A stretch of DNA of 64,000 bases from Brachionus manjavacas (lineage: Eukaryota; Rotifera; Eurotatoria; Ploima; Brachionidae): positions 8,198,501 to 8,262,500 of the forward strand of contig JAHQIY010000001.1 of the NCBI GenBank assembly GCA_019054805.1, written 5' to 3'. Positions 1-20,747 of this stretch are shown in pieces. How positions within the stretch are numbered: position 1 is the first letter of the stretch; each line of letters begins with the position of its first letter. The notes beneath the pieces were generated by a model. The model did not search any database, had not been told where the DNA came from, and was given only the letters and a program-made list of their open reading frames with translations. Made by a program: the position numbers and the translations under genes.

Positions 1-2095
1 ATTTAATTCTGCAAAACTTCAAAAATTTTATTGATACATAACTATTTAAAATACTTGATTTTAATTAAACGAAATTTTAAAATCGTAAAATTCCTGTTTA
101 TAATTTTTCTATAGATTTATCTTTATTAATTCATAAGATTTAAAATTTTTTTGAAATGGTTAAGTTTATTAATGAGGCACCATACCAATCGAATTAAAAA
201 TAATATAATGTTCTATCATTTTCAATTTTCAATTTTTTCCGATTAAAAATTTTCTTTTTTTTACTCAAAAATTACAAAGAAAAAAATTCTTATATTTACC
301 ATTCTTTGATAGAATAAATTTAACAAAAGATTAAAAAAAAATCGTTTGTTTTTATTTCGGTCGGCTGGTAAGGTTAGTTTTGCGCGTCAAAAAAATCATT
401 GTTTAAAATCTTATAACTTTGTTGGCGGAGCTGTAAGCTTAGGCTGACTCTACTCCATGGTCAGGACCTTTCAAGTGTATATAATTTTCTTGGCTCAAGT
501 TTTGGAGTTTAATAAAGTTTCTAAAAACTAGTCTATTCTTTCCAATGCCAAAGTCTAAGTCCAGTCCTAAGTTACTATTAAAAATGTTGGCTGACCGGTG
601 GCTGGACCACGAGTCAGTCGTTTTTATTGAAAAATAAATATAAAACTACCACGAGATGAAATTTGCTATAGCTCCCCGCCATAACTTAAACATTAGCCCC
701 ATTTTTTTTTAATTATTTTTTTAAATAGACTAGGGGTTATGGAATGAAAATATTATTAATACTATTTAAACCCCAAAGTTCTTTAAAGTTTTTTTTGTAT
801 AAACACCCATGATGTAAAGCATGATCTTTTATTGCTAAAGGATGTGTCTCTATTTAGACTTTAGAAAGCTTTGTACCATGGAATCATTGAATAATTAAAT
901 TGGAGTAAACTTAAACCAAATCATACATTTTTAATCTCCAATAAATGTTCCTTTTCTATACTAGCGGATAATGGTGAAGCTCTCATCTCTTTTCTAGTAC
1001 CATTTATATGCTCAATCTGTTTTGCTTAAATAATCGAATGAGATAGGTTTGTCTGTGATGCATGGAACCATCGAATATTCTGAAATTGAGATGGAAAATT
1101 TTTTTTAACCTCATTCTAAATCTAACAAAATTTTATTAAGCCAGGCAAAATTTCATTATTTATTTCTTTAATCTCATTTAGTAAAATCAATAATTTTTTT
1201 TTAAATCTAGTGTCATAAAATGTCATTATAGCCTAGTATTTTGAAAGGTTTTAGGTTAAATGAAATAGTCATTTAAATTAACGTTTCCTCATATAAAAGG
1301 CATACTATAATACAGATTTCTAATTTTTTTTTGATGGATGTAAATTATTATTTAGTTATTATATATCTAAGATATTTTGAGATTCTTTTACAAAGTCAAT
1401 TAATCAAAAATTTAATTTTCATTTTAATTTTTTATAATTTTGTATTTTGTAACTACAGAACAAAAGTGAAAATAAACTAAAGTACGATTAAATTTAATTA
1501 AAATATGCTAATTGAAATTCAATGATGAAATTTGTTTGTAAAATTCAAAAAATTTAGTGTGCAAAAATATTTGGTATAAAAAAATATTTTCAAATAGTAC
1601 TCCTAAAAAAAAATAACAAAGTGGCACATTTCAAGAATTCGTGCACACAAATTAAGAGTTTTAAATTTGAATTAAAATCAATTAAAAATTAAATTTATTA
1701 GAAAAAAAAACTTAAAACTAACTTGTAGAACTTGAATCTAGAATAAATCTATGATTAAAAACTTTAAGTTGAATTTAAAACATCAACTTAAACACGTCAG
1801 CCATGATTTAGAAATAAAAATTAGTCATTGCTCTTTTATCAATATATTTTTGAATTTATTGAAAGGTGTATAGTAAATTTCAAGAATTTTGCTATCAAGT
1901 CCTTAAATTTCATAAAATATAATAAATTATGAAAATTAAAAATTTTATATTGCTTCCCAAAAATTTTACGTTTCAAACGCAATACTTTTCAAATGAGAAA
2001 ATTTCTTAAGAATTAGCTCAATTTTTCAAATACGCATTAAATATCTTCGATTATTAATTTAAGCTTTAGATGAGTTAAATGGATCTTAGATTAAC
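1..2095. other. Intergenic region upstream of IRE1
   Basis: This stretch is AT-rich and I find no convincing gene in it. A short block at about 945-1015 matches the tail of the SINE-like repeat at 57.6 kb and is listed separately. A somewhat GC-richer block at about 355-640 holds no open frame I can support. TATA-like words occur (near 1290), but they lie too far from the IRE1 start to be assigned. Confidence 0.5.
945..1015 (-). repeat. Fragment of SINE-like repeat tail
   Basis: About 60 bases resemble 57555-57612: a TTCTAT..TAG.GGATAATGG core followed by a GCTCTCAT.TCTTTT block. Orientation is inferred from the tRNA-headed relative at 37.9-38.2 kb. It is probably a truncated, decayed copy; no ends or target duplication are visible. 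Confidence 0.4.
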
Positions 2096-10594
<8,499 letters not shown>

Positions 10595-10910
10595 TTGATA
10601 CTTTGAATCACTGGTATTCCTTCTTATCAAGGGCTTAAAAAATTGTCCATCAGGACCAAATGAAGCCTTTAAGCGAATTTTTTATGTCAAATGATAAATT
10701 TTTATTTTTTATCTGTTGGTTCTCTGTAAATTTTTTCTCACAGATCTTATGTTTTTATTTTATTTAATAAAATATGGAATTATATTTTACATTTTAAGTT
10801 TTTTTTACTTTAAATTAACTATTCTAAGAATTTTTGAAAAAATGTAAACATGTAAATTTTTCTAAAAAAAATTTTGAATTATTTTTGGAATCATGGAATA
10901 TGGTTGTCTG
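10595..10910. other. IRE1 3' UTR / intergenic
   Basis: AT-rich sequence with the likely IRE1 poly(A) signal AATAAA at 10766-10771. I see no further gene before the TATA box at 10911. Confidence 0.6.
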
Positions 10911-10918
10911 TATAAAAG
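10911..10918 (+). promoter_or_regulatory. TATA box of small secreted peptide gene
   Basis: TATAAAAG lies 47 bp upstream of the ATG at 10958, which would place transcription start near 10941 and leave a very short 5' UTR. This is one of only two clear TATA boxes that I can tie to a gene here. Confidence 0.6.
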
Positions 10919-10957
10919 TGATCTTGCTTATCAAACAAAATAGAAATAGCAGCTAAA

Positions 10958-11222
10958 ATGAAGTCCCATAAATATTTAGTTATTGCAGTTTTAATTATTT
11001 CCATGCTAAATGGTATTTTAAAATTTTAGAATAAATTTTTGTTACAATAAAATAATTTTTAAAGGTTTGAATGCTCAATTTGAACGTCCGGGGTTTGGTG
11101 AAAGGCAAACACTACAAGATCCCAGATTAAGAAGACCAGTTGATGGCTTAATAGAGAGAACTCTGACTAATCTGTTACTAAACCAGATAAGGAGAGGAGG
11201 ACTTTCATCTGTATTTAAATGA
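10958..11222 (+). CDS. Small secreted peptide precursor, 70 aa (2 exons)
   Basis: Exon 1 is 10958-11012, a 52 bp intron follows, and exon 2 is 11065-11222; the frame is continuous through the junction. The predicted protein starts MKSHKYLVIAVLIISMLNGL and has a strong signal peptide, cleaved probably after NAQ (about residue 23). The mature part is about 47 aa, basic and cysteine-free, with RR pairs (LRRPVDG and IRRGG). That layout would suit a prohormone or small antimicrobial/structural peptide, but the family is not recognised. Support comes from a TATA box at 10911, GT-AG splice sites and AATAAA at 11265. A role as a neuropeptide is speculative; no amidation Gly directly before a dibasic site is seen. 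Confidence 0.65.
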
Positions 11223-11850
11223 AATTCGGCATCAGATTGGAATTTTTAAAATCATATTGTTTTTAATAAAATTTAATTTTCTAAAAGTAAAAAAATTATC
11301 TAAAATTTTTGTTGATATTTCTGAAAGCGGATAACTTTATTTTTTAAAAATATAATTTAAGCATCAATTAATTAGTAAACGGAATTCTAGTATCAATATT
11401 TATCAAAAGCTTTGATTCACCGCATTATTAAAAGTGGTCAATACAAATTTGTTTTTTTTCTCCACTTTTTAATACAGCAAACTCAAAATATTGATACATT
11501 TTTCATCTCTTCTCTAATAAAATTGCTCAAAAACTTTAAATTTTGTAATATTTTATTCAATATTTGTAAACTCATATAAACTATTCAAAACTAGACTCTC
11601 TTTTGATTTTTGCCTCAAAATTTCACCTCATTAAAATCTTTTTATTAAAAAAATACTTGAACTGATTTTTTTATCCTCTAGGCGTAAAAAATATACATCA
11701 ATAATTTAGTTCGGCGGTTTTAGAAATCTTTAAAAATATTAAAATGAAAAAATAAATTCTAAAGACGTGCTTTGTTAATAAAAATAATTAAAAAAAATTT
11801 GGCTTGTATTTAATTGGGCAGTATTTTAATTTAATTAAAAATTATGCAAA
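11223..11850. other. Intergenic
   Basis: AT-rich sequence between the peptide gene and the MULE remnant. The poly(A) signal of the peptide gene is at its left edge; no other feature is supported. Confidence 0.5.
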
Positions 11851-12197
11851 GATAATTCAGATTTACCAGAATCTGATGATAAACCAAATGTTGTTTCTTA
11901 TAATATAAATTTTGAAGATGACCAAATTGATGTCGAAAAGGATGATGGAGAGGAAGGAGATAACGTAGCTAAATTTAGAGTTTTAATTTCTACTAAACAG
12001 TTATTAAAATTAGCTACTAAATCTGACATGATTCATTCTGATGCTAAACATAAGCTTATATGGGAAGGAATGCCAGTATTCATTTTGAAATAGTGACTTT
12101 GATCGACATTTCCAGAAAGAGAGAAAGACCCAAGCGTGCCACAAAAGGCTTGTTGGTCGACATTTTATTTACTTTTGTATTGTCTTGCTAAATAAAT
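11851..12197 (+). pseudogene. MULE transposase-domain remnant
   Basis: An 81-codon open frame (11851-12093) has an acidic lead-in and then STKQLLKLATKSDMIHSDAK and KLIWEGMPVFIL. This matches the start of MULE-type transposase domains, where such a block carries the first catalytic Asp (usual pattern HxDxTYK). After the stop at 12091 the line resumes as DFDRHF, typical of the next motif, and then decays by 12197. The TYK of the family is altered to AKHK. It is a 5' and 3' truncated, broken DNA-transposon gene with no TIRs visible. Confidence 0.6.
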
Positions 12198-12761
12198 TTT
12201 TTTAATTTCACTTTTTTTCTTTTATTTATTGACTGTTTTGAAATTTTTTACCGACAAAAAACAATTATTTTACTGACTATTTTAGAATTTTATGTTGACA
12301 ATATATTTAAAATACTGGTCATTTTTTAATTTTTACTGATTTAAATAAAAAAATTATACTGACAAAATATTAAAAAATTACTTAAAATCTATATTTATTT
12401 TATAAATTTTCAAAAGTTTTTATCCCTTTAACTCTTTGAAAAATTTCCCCAAGTTACAATATTTAATAGAGCTTGATAACAATGATGTTTTTCTTAAACT
12501 TTTGCTAGTAAGATAATTGAATTGATTAGGTATCGATAAATTTTTTAATTCTTTGATATGTCCATTTTTTGAAACAAAATTTATTAGAAATTAAATATGA
12601 GCGTCATATCTAAATAAAGCACATAATTTTCTAATAGCAAATAGATTTTAATGAAATTTTAAATAGAAAAATGGACTTAATTTATTAGAAAAAAAAAATA
12701 ATTTCTAATTTTTATTCAAACCAAAAAAAAATAAATGAGATTAATGAGCCATAGATTATTG
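12198..12761. other. Intergenic
   Basis: AT-rich spacer downstream of OGFOD3. A TTTATT run near 12729 could provide the minus-strand poly(A) signal of OGFOD3. Nothing else is supported. Confidence 0.45.
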
Positions 12762-13918
12762 TCAATTGCTCTTGATTTTTTCATCACATGTAAGAGGTAT
12801 TCTTATTGCGTAGCTGATACCATATTCTAAACGTTCAAAAAAATGTGTATTTTCAGATCCTGGTGAATACACTAGAACTCTGGCCAGTTTTGGCTGAATA
12901 GTTAGAATCATAGATGAGTTTAAATTTTCAAAAACTTCTCTGCTTCCATAAAAATCAGCCATAAAGTCATTTAAAAACAAAATTACTGAGTATTGTTGCC
13001 ATTCACGATCATTCTAATTAAAAAAGTAAACAAATAAATAAATTTTTAACTTAAAACTACTTTATCAATTTTGGGGATCCAATATTTTGACTGCTCAGAT
13101 TTTGGATTGTTATTCGATAATTTGATAAATTGATTTTCATTAGTTAAATAAAGATTATTTACACTAAATTTTGTTTTAACATGATTTAAAATTGATTGTT
13201 TCACATTCCTTTAAAACATATTCATTCTTAAATGATAGTTAACTTTTGTTTATAATTACATGTACATTATTTTTGCAGGTTTTCTCGCAATTCAAAGTAA
13301 ATATTTTATCAAAAATCAGTAACTACCTGCAAAACATTTCTATTAACATGTAGCTATAAACAGCAATTCACAATTATTTTTATTGTCTATTTGATATTTA
13401 CTTATATGTTAGCAATTCTTCTTTGGAATACAAATTTCTAAAATAAAAATTGATTAACTGCTTAAAACTTCATCTCTTGTAAAATACTCTTTTAGCTTGG
13501 TTACCGAATTTCCATTTATGATGGTTCCTTTTTCAACACTCAAAAAACTTGCACTATCACTGTCATCACTCTGAAGCCAACCTTTATGCGCCATTTTTAA
13601 AAGAGCTTTGCCTTCATTTTCAGTAATAAGAAAATCTGTGAAGTATCTGAAGCAATTTTTCGGCGCACAAGATGGAAATTTTTTTCTCAAGTCCGAATAT
13701 TCTGAGTCAATGCAGGAAACTTTAACATCGTAAGAAGTTTTTTCCACATTACTCAAATGCCAACTTTTTCCCATAAAACTGTAATTGTTCAGAGCATAGT
13801 CTTGATATAAAAGACAAAAGCTAATGCCCATAACGGTTATCATCGGAATGCATCCGATAAAGACATAGAGGCGCTCTTTGAATGGACTGAGATGAATTGT
13901 TTTCGAAGATTTGCTCAT
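12762..13918 (-). CDS. OGFOD3: OGFOD3-like 2-oxoglutarate/Fe(II) oxygenase-family protein (4 exons)
   Basis: Exons on the minus strand are 13918-13488, 13437-13402, 13208-13061 and 13013-12762, giving about 288 aa against about 319 in human. It is a type II membrane protein: a short basic N-terminus, a helix (YVFIGCIPMITVMGISFCLL), then a luminal region with the family's CAPKNCFRYFTDFLIT start and a C-terminal prolyl-hydroxylase-like fold (VILFLNDF, YSPGSENTHFFERLEYG). Family members should use an HxD...H iron triad. Here the distal His survives (SENTH), but the HxD site reads YWIPKIDK, so Lys202 stands where His is expected. If the alignment is right, the protein may be a pseudoenzyme. The 36-bp second exon and its 50-bp intron were placed by homology. 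Family assignment is good; activity is doubtful. Confidence 0.85.
13249..13357. repeat. Small inverted repeat inside OGFOD3 intron
   Basis: About 32 bp of left arm (TTTATAATTACATGTAC, ending TTTTTGCAGGT) pairs with a right arm ending near 13357 (ACCTGCAAAA, then ACATGTAGCTATAAA). It may be a tiny MITE. It sits inside the intron between exons 2 and 3. Confidence 0.4.
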
Positions 13919-16003
13919 TTTCGATTTTTGAAAAAATATATCTAAATAAATTTCTATTTATTTTAAACATTCAATGGAAAAAAATATAGCTTTGGGTCTA
14001 AGTCATTTAACTAAAAATATGGTTATGGAGAATGGTAATTAGCAATTAGGCTCATGCGTTCTGGATATTTTATGAAAATTTTACTTTTTTTAGGTAAATA
14101 TTTTTACCTTAGAAATTTCTTTCTCTGTGAATAGAATTGGCTTATGATTTAGTCTAAAAATTCTAAAACTTTTGCGTGGAGACATAATTTCCTCAAAATA
14201 ATTTAATTTAAATTAAAATATTGACGCTAATGGCTCGACCTAAAGTTTTTTTTTAAAAGGTCGTGATTAAAAATTGCAAGTTCGATGAAGTATTGAGTTC
14301 AAATGAAATATTTTATTCAATTGCTGCGAGCGATTTAAAGTTTGTTAAGATTTATTTGTGTCAAAAAATTAAAAAAAAACAAAAGATTTAACAATTCAAA
14401 TACCTATATTCTGAATTTTTTTACTTATTCTAATTTTTAAAGATTAAAAAATTACTCTTAAAATAATAATTAATTATATGATCTAGATATCTTTCCAAGC
14501 CTACAAATTAAAATATTTATTTAAAACAAAAAATACATATTTAGCTGTTAAAAAATGTAATCTTTTAGTGTTAATATTACAAAACCATATTTAAGATATT
14601 TTCTTGAAAATTTAAAATAAAAAAAAAAAATTGAAAAAATCAAAGTTAAAGTGGATAAACATATTTTGTGATAAAACTTTTAAATTTTATAATTTATTTT
14701 AATTGAAAATTTTAAAGAAATTTTTTTTCAATTCATCGCATTTTAATTTCGACAATTTTTGTAAGTAAACTTGAAAATTTTTTTCTTTAAAATTTGTTTT
14801 ATGCTATTTATTTACAAAAAGAGTTGAAATTTAGAAGAAAATAGCCGGTTCATTGCATATTTAGAATTTAATCTTGCATTTTTTTATTTATTATTTATAA
14901 AAATACGGGAAATGTTTCATCCACAAAACTAGCAATTACTCGATATAATATTTAACAATATTTCAGAATTAATTTGGTTCCATCCTTGAAATAGGCCAAG
15001 ACTCTGAATTGTGTAAGAATTTTAATAAAAAAACGTGCTAAAGCCTTAAAATAATAAATATCGAGTGTTAAAAAAATTAATGAATATTTGTAAATTTATT
15101 GATATTTTAGTCGATTTTAAAAAAATCGAAATTTTTATTTTTGATTATTTACTTAGAAAATACAAAAATAAATCATTATTCAGCGCATGGTACTTATTTT
15201 CATATATTCCAATCTTTTTTAGAAAAAAATATTTAGTATTCAAAATTTCTAGTAGTGTAGAGTTGGTAATAAACAAATTTATTTTTCTAATTGTTTAAAA
15301 CAGACTCTGAATTCAATAATTTATCTAGTTTTATTGATTTGTATAGTCTGCTAATCGAGTACAAAATCTCTGCAAATGCATCTTGCTTAAGTCTTTATAA
15401 ATTTAATTTCCTTATTAGCTTGTCAAGTTCCAAATGCAAGCTCCGACTTAAATTGTTGTATCACAGAACTAATTATTAACTTCTTGAAAAATAATCATTC
15501 TGAATTGATACCAGAAATACATTAAAGAAATCATCGCAAATCATCATTTCTGTATTCAATTTAGAACAACTAAAGATTTTAAAAGTTTCATTTAATTGAA
15601 ATTTCAATTGAGTTTTTTACATTTATTTTCATTTTTTTAAATAAAAAGTTAAATTGGAAAAATCTTCATTCTTTTCCCAAAATTTAATGTTGTTCATTTG
15701 TTTACTTTACAAATGTAATAAAAATTTCAAATGATTCAATAGAAAAATTAAATTAAAAATTTTCTCAAGTCTTTCAAATCTATTAAATTTTGCTGTATAG
15801 TTTTGAAAAATTCTGTTAAAAAAATTACACAATTTGACACATATATTTCAAATTTTACAAAATAAAGCATGCTTGATTATAAATATGAAATTTAACTAAC
15901 GAAAATTTAACATATGCTTAAATCTCAATAAATTTTTTAAAATAGAAATTTTTTTTACCAAAGGCTGAATATTTTTTTAGAATATTTAGACAATAATCCA
16001 GAA
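13919..16003. other. Intergenic between OGFOD3 and LARS1
   Basis: This holds the divergent promoters of OGFOD3 (-) and LARS1 (+). A block at about 13993-14080 vaguely resembles the GGGTCTAA-type repeat of IRE1 intron 5. Two short frames at 15065-15479 are AT-driven and have no recognisable domain, so I do not call them genes. No TATA box can be assigned. Confidence 0.4.
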
Positions 16004-19000
16004 ATGGAAGCCAAAAAGAGTAATGCAAAACTAAATGCAATGCTTCAGATTGAAAATGAAATTCAATCAAGATGGGAAGATCAGAAAATATTTGAAGAAG
16101 AAGCGCCAAATGATGCCCAAGAAAAATATATGGTCACTTTTCCATATCCTTACATGAATGGTAGATTGCATTTGGGTCATACATTTACTCTTGCTAAATG
16201 TGAATTTGCTGTCGGATACCAGCGTTTGTTGAACAAAAAATGTCTTTTCCCATTTGGATTTCATTGCACTGGAATGCCAATAAAAGCTGCTGCTGATAAA
16301 TTGACACGTGAAATGGCCGATTTTGGGTACCCACCTAACTTTCCCCAAGATGAAAAAGTCGAAGCGATTGAAGAGGATGTTAAAGAATTGGAAATCAAGG
16401 ATAAATCAAAGAGCAAAAAATCCAAAGCAGTTGCCAAGTCAGGAAATGCTAAATATCAATGGCAGATTATGCAAAGTATTGGTTTAAATGATGAGGAAAT
16501 AAAAAAATTTGCTGATCCAATTCATTGGATTAGATATTTTTCACCAGCTGCCATGGCCGATTTAAAATTGATGGGTCTCAAGACCGATTGGAGACGTTCG
16601 TTTGTAACGACTGATGTAAATCCTTATTACGATTCATTTGTTCGATGGCAATTTAATATTTTGAAGAAAAAAGAAAAAATCAGATATGGTAAACGTTACA
16701 CTATTTATTCACCAAAAGATGGACAACCGTGTATGGACCATGATAGAAGCTCGGGAGAAAATGTTGGTCCACAAGAGTATACTTTAATTAAACTAAAAGT
16801 TATACAGGACCCCTTACCAGAAAAATTAAAGTAATTTTTAGAAAAATAATTAAAAATTTTGTTACTTAAAAGATAAAAAAAATTTTTGGCAAATTAATTA
16901 AAAAAATTTTCAAAAAATTATTAATTTTCTAAAAAAGAGAAAAAATAATATATTGGTCTTAGTTTGAATTCAAAAAGTCTTCTTTTAACAAAACAATTTT
17001 TTAAATTTGTTCGATTTATTGGGTAAAGAGGATCTTATAAAATTTTTGAAATTTAAATTTTGTTGATGTCGTTACCCTTCTTTTTAAAAAAAGAGAACTT
17101 TGTCGATGAAAAACTTTTCTCCAGATTTTAAAGTCAAAGATTTCTTAGATTTGGTAAAAAAATAGTTAACTTAAATAATGTCTTATTTAAAATAAAAATA
17201 AAATAAAAATAACTAGATATCAAATGGGACATTCACAAGCTAATTTTTGATAATTGGTTCAATTAATTTTAGTTTATTTAAAATTTGCTAGCTAATTCCA
17301 ATATTTTTTTCATTTTGTTTTATTTAAAAAAAATGTAAAAATACAAAAATATGAATAAAGAAAATTATCAATTCTTTGGTAATTTTGTTCTAATTTAATT
17401 TATAAAATGTGTAGAAAAATTAAAATTTGTTTCATGTTTAAAAATATGACATCTTAATCATTTATTTAAAAGGCAATTTAATGATAAACCAATCTATTTG
17501 GTTGCTGCTACCTTAAGGCCAGAGACCATGTATGGACAGACCAATTGTTGGGTTCATCCAGATATTAAATATGCACTGTTTGAGACTGTTGATAAAGAGT
17601 ATTTTATTTCTACAAGACGAGCTGCGCGCAATATGAGCTTCCAAAATTTTACTCACGATTGGGGAAAAGTTGACTTTTTGGCTGAAATAAGTGGTCAAGA
17701 AATAATGGGTATAAAATTAAAAGCTCCATTAAGTTCTTTAGAATGTGTTTATTCTCTTCCGATGATGACTATTAAGGAAGATAAAGGCACTGGTATAGTC
17801 ACTAGTGTACCATCTGACTCTCCGGATGATTTTGCCGCATTGACTGATCTAAAAAAAAAGAAACCTTTTAGAGAAAAATACAGCATTAGTGATGAGATGG
17901 TTTTACCATTCGATCCAATACCAATTATGAATATAGAAGGCTTGGGAACACTCGCTGCCCCAAAAGTCTGTGAAGATCTAAAAATACAGTCTCAAAATGA
18001 AACAGCTAAGTTAATAGAAGCAAAAGAGAAAGTCTACTTAAAAGGTTTTTATGAAGGAGTCTTAATCGTTGGTCCGTACGCCGGTAAAAAGGTCCAAGAG
18101 GTCAAAAAAAAGATACAATCTGAAATGATTGAAAATAGTGAGGCAAAAATTTATCAGGAACCAGAGAAGCAAGTTGTTTCCCGATCAGGTGATGAATGTG
18201 TGGTAGCTTTGTGTAACCAATGGTACTTGGATTATGGCAATGAAGAGTGGAAAAATCAAGTGAGAGACGCTTTAAAAAATGTTGATACTTATCATGAAGA
18301 GTCGAGGCGAAATTTCGAAGCTACTCTCGATTGGCTTGAGGGTCATGCATGTTCGCGATCATTTGGTCTAGGAACTAAGCTTCCATGGGATCCACAATAC
18401 TTAATTGAGTCTTTGTCAGACTCTACAATCTACATGGCTTACTACACCATCAGTCATTACTTGCAAAATGATCTTTACGGAAGTCAACCGGGCCTTGGTA
18501 ATCTAAAGCCTGATGAATTATCTGACGAATTCTGGAATTTTATATTCTTTCAAAATAAGCCAGTACCAGTCAATCTAGAAGCCAAAAAAGACGTCTTGGA
18601 CAAAATGAAAAAAGAGTTTAATTTTTGGTACCCGGTAGATTTGAGAACATCCGGAAAAGATCTTATACCCAACCATTTAACTTATTTTATGTACAATCAC
18701 TGTGCTATTTGGGACCAAGAGCCTGACAAATGGCCTAAGTCTATCAGAGCTAATGGTCATTTGTTGCTGAATTCGGAAAAAATGTCAAAATCGACTGGCA
18801 ATTTTCTAACACTTACAGATGCAGTTCAAAAATATTCAGCTGATGGAATGCGAATGACTTTGGCCGATGCTGGTGATTCAGTTGAGGATGCAAATTTTGT
18901 AGAAACAGTAGCTGAAGCCAATTTATTAAGACTGTATGCGTTCAATGAATGGTGTAAGGATATAATAGAAAATAAGGCGACTTTAAGAGGTGAAGATTCT

Positions 19001-19902
19001 CCCCTAGAGACCTATGCCGACAAAGTTTTCCAAAGTGAAATAAACAAAACCATTTTAGAAACAAAAAAGCACTTTGATGCTATGATGTATAAAGAAGCTT
19101 TGAAAACTGGATTTTTCGAACTGCAGGCAGCAAGAGACCGATACCGAGAATTATCCGAGACAATGCATTTTGGTCTTATCACACGGTTTATTAAAGTTCA
19201 GTTGGTATTATTGGCTCCTATTTGTCCACATATCACCGAGCACATATGGCTCAACGTGTTGAAAAGTGAACATTCAATAATGAAAGAATTATGGCCTCAG
19301 GCCGGACCAGTTGACGAAGGTCTAGTTAATTCAGCCCATTATTTAATGGAAGCAGCACATGAATTCAGAAATAGACAAAAATCGTTTTCTCAGGTGAAAA
19401 CTAAGGGTAAAACTAAAGAAGTCGAAAAGCCGGCGCAAACACATCCGGTTAAGGGTACTATCTTTGTTGCTAAGACTTACCCGACATGGCAGCAAGTTAT
19501 TCTGGACACATTGAAAACAGTTTATACAAGTAATAATAATTCTTTTCCGGATAATAAAGCTATTTTGGCCGAATTGGCAAAAAGAGAAGAGTTGAAAAAA
19601 TTTCAAAAGAAAGTTATGCCTTTTGTTGCATTCACCAAGGATCAAGTTTTAAAAAAAGGAAGCCATTGTTTGAATCATACACTTGATTTTGATGAATTCG
19701 ATATTTTGCAGACAAATTTGAAGTATCTTCATAATACGCTACAAGTGAATTAATATTAAAATTTAAAGATAATTCTTAATTTATTTTAAAAAATTAGCTA
19801 AATGAATTGAAAGTTTTCTACACCACTGATGAAGAAGCAAATAAGTCCAAATTGAGTATTGATGATATTGTTCCAGGAAAACCGGTGATATTTTATCAAT
19901 GA
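16004..19902 (+). CDS. LARS1: Cytosolic leucyl-tRNA synthetase (3 exons)
   Basis: Exons are 16004-16830, 17473-19744 and 19798-19902, about 1067 aa; human is about 1176 aa. The enzyme charges tRNA-Leu in the cytoplasm and, in animals, also reports leucine to TORC1. It is a class I synthetase. Seen: [15 protein letters not shown] with the HIGH-type motif at residues 56-59; a CP1 editing domain with the Thr-rich [12 protein letters not shown] and [15 protein letters not shown] blocks, the latter holding the conserved editing Asp; [10 protein letters not shown]; and KMSKS at about 712-716, almost exactly the human spacing. The anticodon-binding and C-terminal regions follow, and the last exon ends PGKPVIFYQ. 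The missing length relative to human is at the C-terminus. The start ATG matches the family N-terminus (K.NAKL..ML.IE.EIQ.RW). Intron 1 is 642 bp. Confidence 0.95.
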
Positions 19903-20471
19903 GTTCGAAAAGTAGAAAATTTGTTTTTTAGTCATGGGATATTCAAGGTTTTAAAAGTTTTATTAGAAAATAAAAAATAAATATACTAAAAAAATTTTTG
20001 AAAAGTATTTTTAATCCATGATAAAATCCTATTACGAATATTTTTGCTACATAACTCGTGATGAATACATAAAAATTCAAAATTTTTAATTTATTTAAAT
20101 TAACAATTTGAAGATTAAATTGAACCTAAAACCTTGCTAGTAATTCGCTTGATAAATGCAAACAATCCAGATTTAATTTTGGATAAACATATATTTTTTT
20201 ACATTTGAAAATATTTATTAAAAGAATAAATTCCCATCATCATATTCATGAACAAGTGTTCCATATTTAAATGAAAATCGAAATAAACAACGAAACATAA
20301 CAATAGATTATGAAACTAATAGAGCCAATTAATGTTATTTCAGAATGAATTATCTCAAACATTCGAAAAGAAAATAAGTCCAAATGTAATGTGTAATGTG
20401 CCAAACAGAAATTAGCTCAACAAATTTTTACAATACCTTAAGAAAAAAGCTGGTGAAGGTACTATTAATAA
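19903..20471. other. LARS1 3' flank
   Basis: An AATAAA cluster near 19971-19982 is the likely LARS1 poly(A) signal. The remainder is AT-rich without a supported gene. Confidence 0.45.
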
Positions 20472-20747
20472 TTATTAAACATAAAAATCAAAATCTTCGA
20501 CAAATCCATAGAAAAATTCAATAAAACAGACGAATCAAACTATGAAAAGATAACTTTTACATGCACAAGTTACTTTAAAAAGCATTCATGTAAGCAAATC
20601 ATTGTTATGGCAGCAAGAAACAAGTTTGTGATCATTCCAATTGAAGCCAAAACAGATACAAAAGAGCAGATGATAAGCCGCGGTAGACTAGACCAGGTAG
20701 ACTTTATGATAAAGCTCTACAATTTTTATCCTTTGATAAACAATTGA
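20472..20747 (+). pseudogene. MULE-element SWIM zinc finger remnant
   Basis: The open frame contains FTCTSYFKKHSCKQIIVMAA followed by IPIEAKT and SRGR. This is the SWIM finger (CxC…CxH) and RGRP tail seen at the C-terminus of MULE-type transposon proteins. The last ligand is Gln instead of His (CKQ), and the RGRP tail is degraded. The upstream frame closes at 20471. It is a separate fragment from the MULE core at 11.9 kb and has no visible ends. Confidence 0.55.

Noticed and set aside
15065-15479. Two short plus-strand open frames
   Set aside because: They are AT-driven, Phe/Lys/Ile-rich, with no domain, splice or promoter support.
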